NCBI GenBank assembly: GCA_035493555.1
Contig: DATJIC010000034.1
Location: 1 to 16,915 of the forward strand
Length of the DNA: 16,915 nucleotides
Source: CAMLKC01 sp035493555
Lineage (GTDB): Bacteria > Patescibacteriota > Saccharimonadia > Saccharimonadales > Saccharimonadaceae
Direction of reading: 5' to 3'
Numbering within the stretch: the stretch's first letter is position 1; every line of letters begins with the position of its first letter. The notes under the pieces are model-generated. The model ran no database searches. It worked only from the letters and a program-made list of their open reading frames with translations, and was not told the origin of the DNA. Shown here piece after piece: positions 12,412 through 16,915 of this stretch. Made by a program: the position numbers and the translations under genes.

Positions 12412-14190
12412 CTAGTCCCGTTTGAGCATCACCGTAAAGGCTTCGGAGGGAATATCTACTTTGCCAAAGCGCTTCATACGCTTTTTACCTTTTGCCTGTT
12501 TGGCAAGCACTTTTTTCTTGCGGGATACGTCGCCACCATACAGGCCGGTCGTTACATCTTTTCGGTATGCCGAAAGGTCGGCGCGGGCAATAAATTTACC
12601 GCCGATTGCCGCCTGCAATGCCACCTGAAAGTTCTGTCTTGGGATAACTTCTTTTAGCTTATCGACAACCTCGCGCCCCAGCCGCTGCGATTCACTGCGG
12701 TGCGCCATAATACTTAGCGCGTCGACAATTTCACCTGCAACGTAGTAGTCAACCTTTACAAGATCTTCCGCCCGATATCCGCTTAGCTCGTAATTAAAGC
12801 TGCCGTAGCCGCTGGTTACCGACTTCAACTGGTCGTAAAAATCGGTCAAAAGGTTAGCAAGCGGCGCTTCGAAGCTCACTAACGCACGCTCGTCGATATA
12901 GCTGAGATTTTTCTGCTTGCCGCGCTTAGTTACCACTAGCTGGATAACGCTGCCAATGTATTCCTGGGGAACAACAATCTCACCGTTAATCCATGGCTCG
13001 CGGATCTCTTTGATTTTTGTAGGATCCGGTAGATCGGCCGCAGACTTAATATCGATTTCTTCGCCGTTATTAAGGGTGATCTGGTAATCGGTGGAAGGAT
13101 TGGTAACAACGAGATCAAGATTGTATTCGCGTTCCAGGCGCTCCCGGACAATATCCATATGGAGCAGCCCCAAAAAGCCAATGCGCACGCCAAATCCAAG
13201 AACGGGTGAATTTTCTGGCTCAAACTGCAGGGCTGAATCGCTCAAGCTCAGTTTTTCAACAGCTTCTTTAAGTTCGTTGTAATCTTCGTTCGAAACAGGG
13301 AAAAAACCAGCATACACAAACGGCTTTACGTTTTGGTATCCGGGCAGCGGGGAAGTGGCATGCGAACGTTTTACCGTTACCGTGTCCCCTACTTTCGCGT
13401 CGCGGGTCGTTTTTAGGTTGGTAACGATATACCCGATTTCGCCGGTGCTAATATCGGCACCGGCTTTCATTGTTGGGTTTAGGGCACCCACTTCAAGCGC
13501 CAGACCGCTGGCGCTCGTAGCCAGCATTTCAATGGTGTCGCCTTTCTTAATCGCTCCATCAACAACGCGCATATATAAAATAACCCCGCGGTAATCGTCG
13601 TAGTAACTGTCAAAAATCAGCCCCCTGGTTGGGTTACTGGACACACCTTGCGGTGGTGCAATACGCTCAACCACCGAGTCGAGAACCGCAAGAACCCCCT
13701 CGCCCGTTTTGGCACTAATCTTTAAAATATCGTCTTCGCTACATCCGAGCAGGTTAATGATTTCCGCCGAAACGCGCGGCACGTCGGCAGCCGGAAGGTC
13801 AATTTTATTCAGTACCGGAATAATCGTAAGATCGGCTGCAAGCGCCAGATACACGTTGGCAAGTGTTTGCGCCTGGATTCCCTGGCTCGCATCAACAACC
13901 AAAACCGCGCCTTCACAGGCCTCAAGACTACGCGAAACTTCGTAGCTAAAGTCGACATGGCCGGGAGTATCAATAAGGTTTAGGTCGTGCCCTTTGTATT
14001 TCATACGGACAGGCGCCAACTTAATGGTAATTCCCTTTTCGCGCTCAAGATCCATACTGTCAAGCAACTGCGACTTCATGTCACGTTTTTCAACCGTTCC
14101 TGTCAGCTCCAGCATACGGTCGGCAAGCGTCGACTTGCCGTGGTCGATATGCGCGATTATACAAAAATTTCTAATTTGTTTTTGGTCCAT
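12412..14190 (-). CDS. lepA: Elongation factor 4 (LepA), ribosome back-translocating GTPase
   Basis: This is a full-length 592-residue LepA/EF4, a ribosome-associated translational GTPase. The G-domain motifs are AHIDHGKST (13-21), GITI (53-56), DTPGH (74-78, catalytic His78), NKID (128-131) and SAK in the G5 loop. The EF4-specific C-terminal region is present, with YGGDVSRKKKVLAKQAKGKKRMK. The ATG at 14190 has no Shine-Dalgarno; an extended -10 (TGGTATAAT) ends 13 bases before it, which leaves a leader of only about seven bases. It lies 50 bases after murJ on the same strand. Assignment is secure. Confidence 0.98.
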   Translation of the reverse strand: MDQKQIRNFCIIAHIDHGKSTLADRMLELTGTVEKRDMKSQLLDSMDLEREKGITIKLAPVRMKYKGHDLNLIDTPGHVDFSYEVSRSLEACEGAVLVVDASQGIQAQTLANVYLALAADLTIIPVLNKIDLPAADVPRVSAEIINLLGCSEDDILKISAKTGEGVLAVLDSVVERIAPPQGVSSNPTRGLIFDSYYDDYRGVILYMRVVDGAIKKGDTIEMLATSASGLALEVGALNPTMKAGADISTGEIGYIVTNLKTTRDAKVGDTVTVKRSHATSPLPGYQNVKPFVYAGFFPVSNEDYNELKEAVEKLSLSDSALQFEPENSPVLGFGVRIGFLGLLHMDIVRERLEREYNLDLVVTNPSTDYQITLNNGEEIDIKSAADLPDPTKIKEIREPWINGEIVVPQEYIGSVIQLVVTKRGKQKNLSYIDERALVSFEAPLANLLTDFYDQLKSVTSGYGSFNYELSGYRAEDLVKVDYYVAGEIVDALSIMAHRSESQRLGREVVDKLKEVIPRQNFQVALQAAIGGKFIARADLSAYRKDVTTGLYGGDVSRKKKVLAKQAKGKKRMKRFGKVDIPSEAFTVMLKRD

Positions 14191-14203
14191 AGTTCAGAGG
14201 TAA

Positions 14204-14212
14204 ATTATACCA
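14204..14212 (-). promoter_or_regulatory. Extended -10 promoter of lepA
   Basis: TGGTATAAT (14212-14204) lies in the 50-base murJ-lepA gap, giving an expected start near 14197 and a seven-base leader without a ribosome-binding site. A clear -35 is absent, as is usual for extended -10 promoters. Confidence 0.6.
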
Positions 14213-14240
14213 TCTTTTTCCAAAAACAGATAGCCGTACG

Positions 14241-15866
14241 CTAGGAGCGGACACGGCCAAACAAGAGCTTTTTAGACCGGGCAATGACCGGATCGGCCTC
14301 GGTAAGCTTGAGCATGCGGCTTAAGCCCACGTAGGCGCTAAAGCTAATGAGGACAATAAGGGTAAACTTAGGAAACGTCGCCAGAAAACTCTGGTCGCTG
14401 ACTCCCAGCTGAAATATCTGAACGGTAGCATAACTGATAACCGCCGTAAAGCCCGTTGCACTCAACATCCGCCAAATAGCACGAACGAACGCAAGGTCAA
14501 ACAAACCGCCAATCCGCCTCGACATGACGTAAAACAACATCGCCACTTCAACGAAAGCGACGATCGACTGCGCCCAAGCGAGCCCGTAAGCCCCCATACC
14601 CAGCTGCATCGTAAATAAAATAGCTAGGGTAATATTTAAGCCGATCGCAAAGATAGAGATATACAGCGGCGTTTTGGTATCCTGCTGAGCGTAAAAACTG
14701 CGGGCAGCGATATAGTAAATTGACCTAAAGAGGATAGCCACAACGAGAGCTCCAAGAAGTCCCGCGATCAGCGAGTCACCGCCGTTAAAAATAAAGTTGA
14801 CCAAATAGCCTCGCGTAAAAAACGTAATGGTAGCCACCGGAAGCGCCAGCCAAATAATTATCCTTAGTACCGATTGAAGCTCAGATTTAAAAAGATCGGG
14901 CCGTCCCTGGCTGAGCCGTTCTGTCATTTTAGGAAACGCAGCCGTACTAATAGCGACACCAATAAGATTAATCGGTGCCAGATGAAGCGTGGTGGCCTGC
15001 TGGTAAGAGCGAACCGTGCCGGCAACCATGCGCGAGGCCAAGTTCATCTCAACGATACCGTTTAAATAGTCAGCTCCTTGGTCAAGCGAGCGTGGCGGCA
15101 ACAGCCGAAGCACCTGCCGGAAGCCCTTGTTTTTCCAATAAATCTTAAACTGGTAGTCAAAGCCCAGCCCCATAAGCCCAATAGAACTAACAAGCAGCTG
15201 CATAATAGAACCCAGCACTACGCCAAGTGCCACCCCCATGATTCCCCCGTCAAATACCTGCCAGCCAAAAATATTAATGCCGCCGGTAAAAAATACCGCA
15301 CCTATAATGATGCCGACGTTATAGATAGTCGGCGCGAGCGCGTAAAACGTAAACCGCCCTACTGCCTGCTGCATACTGGCAATAACGGTGGCTACGGCAA
15401 ATAGGAACGGGTTAACCGCAATAACGCGCATCATACTTACCGCCAGGCTGTGGCCGGATTCATCAAGGCCGGGACCAACCACGTAACTTACCAGCGGATC
15501 GGCAAAAATAATAATCAAAATGCTCGCAATGAGGGTTGCCAGCGCCATAAAGTTAACGAGGCTTGTCGAGAGCTCCCAGGCTGATTTTTTATTGCCCGTT
15601 CCGAGCCGCTGATTAAAAACCGGGATAAATGTCACCGACAACGCGCCCGACACCAAGATAACAAACATGAAATCCGGAATCGTAAATGCCACTGTATAGG
15701 CGTCGATACCGACCGGATAGGTCTTTAGGTAGTAGCCGTTAAGCAGACGTTCGCGAAAGAATCCCAGCAGGCTTGAAAGCAATATCGATCCCGCAAGCAG
15801 CGTTGCGGCATGCGAGATTGATAATTTGATGTTTGCCTTAGCAACGGCGCTTCGTACTCTACCCAT
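14241..15866 (-). CDS. murJ: Lipid II flippase MurJ (MviN family)
   Basis: This 541-residue polytopic membrane protein moves lipid II across the inner membrane for peptidoglycan synthesis. The N-terminal family signature is GFFRERLLNGYY (35-46, with Arg38 and Arg40 in the positions of essential cavity arginines). It is followed by DAYTVAFTIPDFMFVILVSGALSVTFIPVF. About fourteen hydrophobic segments follow through the protein, and the central helix 7-8 region shows LPPRSLDQGADYLNG. It begins 19 bases after the ftsH stop with only a weak AGG upstream, so it is probably co-transcribed with ftsH. Its presence indicates a peptidoglycan-making cell. Assignment to the MurJ/MviN family is strong. Confidence 0.94.
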   Translation of the reverse strand: MGRVRSAVAKANIKLSISHAATLLAGSILLSSLLGFFRERLLNGYYLKTYPVGIDAYTVAFTIPDFMFVILVSGALSVTFIPVFNQRLGTGNKKSAWELSTSLVNFMALATLIASILIIIFADPLVSYVVGPGLDESGHSLAVSMMRVIAVNPFLFAVATVIASMQQAVGRFTFYALAPTIYNVGIIIGAVFFTGGINIFGWQVFDGGIMGVALGVVLGSIMQLLVSSIGLMGLGFDYQFKIYWKNKGFRQVLRLLPPRSLDQGADYLNGIVEMNLASRMVAGTVRSYQQATTLHLAPINLIGVAISTAAFPKMTERLSQGRPDLFKSELQSVLRIIIWLALPVATITFFTRGYLVNFIFNGGDSLIAGLLGALVVAILFRSIYYIAARSFYAQQDTKTPLYISIFAIGLNITLAILFTMQLGMGAYGLAWAQSIVAFVEVAMLFYVMSRRIGGLFDLAFVRAIWRMLSATGFTAVISYATVQIFQLGVSDQSFLATFPKFTLIVLISFSAYVGLSRMLKLTEADPVIARSKKLLFGRVRS

Positions 15867-15885
15867 TAAAAGGCCTGCCTATAGC

Positions 15886-16915
15886 TTAATGAAGCTTAGC
15901 CTCCGCCGGTAATTTTGCATCCTTCAGGATTTGGCGGACTTTGTCCTCTTCGAGGGTTTCAGCATCAAGCAGGGCATCGGCTAGCTTATCAAGACTGGCG
16001 CGGTTGTGAGTAATGACTGCCTCGGCACGTTTAGCAGCTTCTCTGATCAGCGTTTCCACCTCACCATCGATTTCTCTGGCAGTGTCATCGCTGTACGGGC
16101 GCTCATGGGTGATCTTATCGAACACCATGCCGCCGTTATCTTCATGGAACACCTGGTCACGAAGTTTGGTACCCATTCCCTGTTCGATTACCATGTCACG
16201 GGCAATTTCGGTTGCTTTGCGAAGGTCAGAGCCCGCACCGGTAGTGATACCGTCGGCACCATAGAGCAGTTTTTCTGCCACACGGCCGCCCATGGCACGC
16301 GCGAGGATATCTTTAAACTCGTACACGTTCGTATAGCTGCGGTCTTCGGGAGGCAAGAACCACGTAACGCCGCCGGTGCCGCCGCGAGGAATGATCGTTA
16401 CCTTGTGAACAGGGTCGCTGTCCGGAAGTACATGGCCGACAATGGCGTGGCCCGCTTCGTGGTATGCGGTCAATTTTTTCTCGGCTTCGTTCATGATCTT
16501 AGTCTTGCGTTCAGGACCAATAGCTACTTTTTCAAATGCTTCCGTAAGATCGGCGTTGCTGATTTTTTTAGCGTTACGGCGGGCAGCGACGATAGCGGCC
16601 TCGTTTACCATGTTGGCAAGGTCAGCACCAGACGAACCTGCTGTCTTGGCAGCAAGGGCCTCGATATTAACGCTTTCGTCGACTGGCTTATTTTTAAAGT
16701 GTACTTTCAAAATTGCTTCACGGTCTTTTCGTTCCGGCAGCATAATATTAGTACGGCGGTCAAAACGGCCTGGACGAAGAAGAGCAGGGTCAAGCACGTC
16801 TGCGCGGTTGGTTGCGGCAAGCACAATAACGTTCGTGCCCGTCTCAAAACCGTCCATCTCAACCAAAATCTGGTTAAGGGTCTGCTCGCGCTCGTCGTGT
16901 CCACCACCCATACCA
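15886..16915 (-). CDS. ftsH: ATP-dependent zinc metalloprotease FtsH, C-terminal part (cut by window edge)
   Basis: The visible C-terminal 343 residues are of FtsH, the membrane-anchored AAA+ protease that degrades misfolded membrane proteins and short-lived regulators. Numbering from the Met at 16911, visible motifs are GGGHDEREQTLNQ, VLAATNRADVLDPALLRPGRFDRR (second region of homology, 30-53), the zinc site HEAGH (151-155), and the third zinc ligand in GSDLRKAT (Asp229). The Met at 16911 is internal (the frame continues to the edge with a Gly codon), so the transmembrane part and Walker motifs lie outside. It precedes murJ by 19 bases. The protease is a functional partner of the DnaK system in protein quality control, though the genes are not adjacent. 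Confidence 0.97.
   Translation of the reverse strand, partial: GMGGGHDEREQTLNQILVEMDGFETGTNVIVLAATNRADVLDPALLRPGRFDRRTNIMLPERKDREAILKVHFKNKPVDESVNIEALAAKTAGSSGADLANMVNEAAIVAARRNAKKISNADLTEAFEKVAIGPERKTKIMNEAEKKLTAYHEAGHAIVGHVLPDSDPVHKVTIIPRGGTGGVTWFLPPEDRSYTNVYEFKDILARAMGGRVAEKLLYGADGITTGAGSDLRKATEIARDMVIEQGMGTKLRDQVFHEDNGGMVFDKITHERPYSDDTAREIDGEVETLIREAAKRAEAVITHNRASLDKLADALLDAETLEEDKVRQILKDAKLPAEAKLH

Overview
The window looks like chromosomal DNA of a Patescibacteria (CPR) bacterium, most likely Candidatus Saccharibacteria. This is an inference from compact genes, a short HrcA, leaderless promoters and phage-fibre-like proteins of a type I associate with that group. UGA is used as an ordinary stop codon (Nudix and nitrilase-family genes), so the Gracilibacteria/SR1 code, in which UGA is glycine, does not apply. 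No tRNA, rRNA, CRISPR array or insertion sequence was seen, and no gene-free stretch exceeds about 235 bases.

Layout. Positions 1-405 hold the start of radC (minus strand, cut by the left edge), divergent from a small PPC/DUF296 protein. Next, on the minus strand, is a tight three-gene operon (nitrilase-family amidohydrolase, Nudix hydrolase, DUF457/YdjM-like membrane protein) joined by ATGA overlaps. A small SpoT-like HD protein lies upstream of it with its own promoter. Positions 3280-7287 are the heat-shock locus. It holds hrcA-grpE behind one CIRCE operator and dnaK behind two, with a strong terminator after dnaK. Two unrecognised small genes sit between grpE and dnaK: a leaderless 90-residue gene, and a plus-strand 68-residue gene with a very GC-rich codon style that looks imported. 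A noncanonical adenylate-kinase-like gene is divergent from hrcA.

Positions 7967-12336 hold a two-gene cassette. It encodes a 285-residue phage-tail-fibre-like protein and, five bases downstream, a 1168-residue multidomain protein. The latter has a dimethylformamidase-large-subunit-like domain, a likely inserted beta domain and a C-terminal DUF4082-like domain. Neither protein has a signal peptide and no other phage gene is nearby. This is the best candidate here for an undescribed system. The right part is core housekeeping: lepA, murJ and the 3' part of ftsH, all on the minus strand.

Two regulatory themes stand out. Several genes have a -10 box ending exactly six bases before the ATG, implying leaderless mRNAs, while dnaK, grpE, the nitrilase-family gene and the fibre gene have good Shine-Dalgarno sites. 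The CIRCE elements at hrcA and the proximal dnaK promoter appear to contain the promoter itself.
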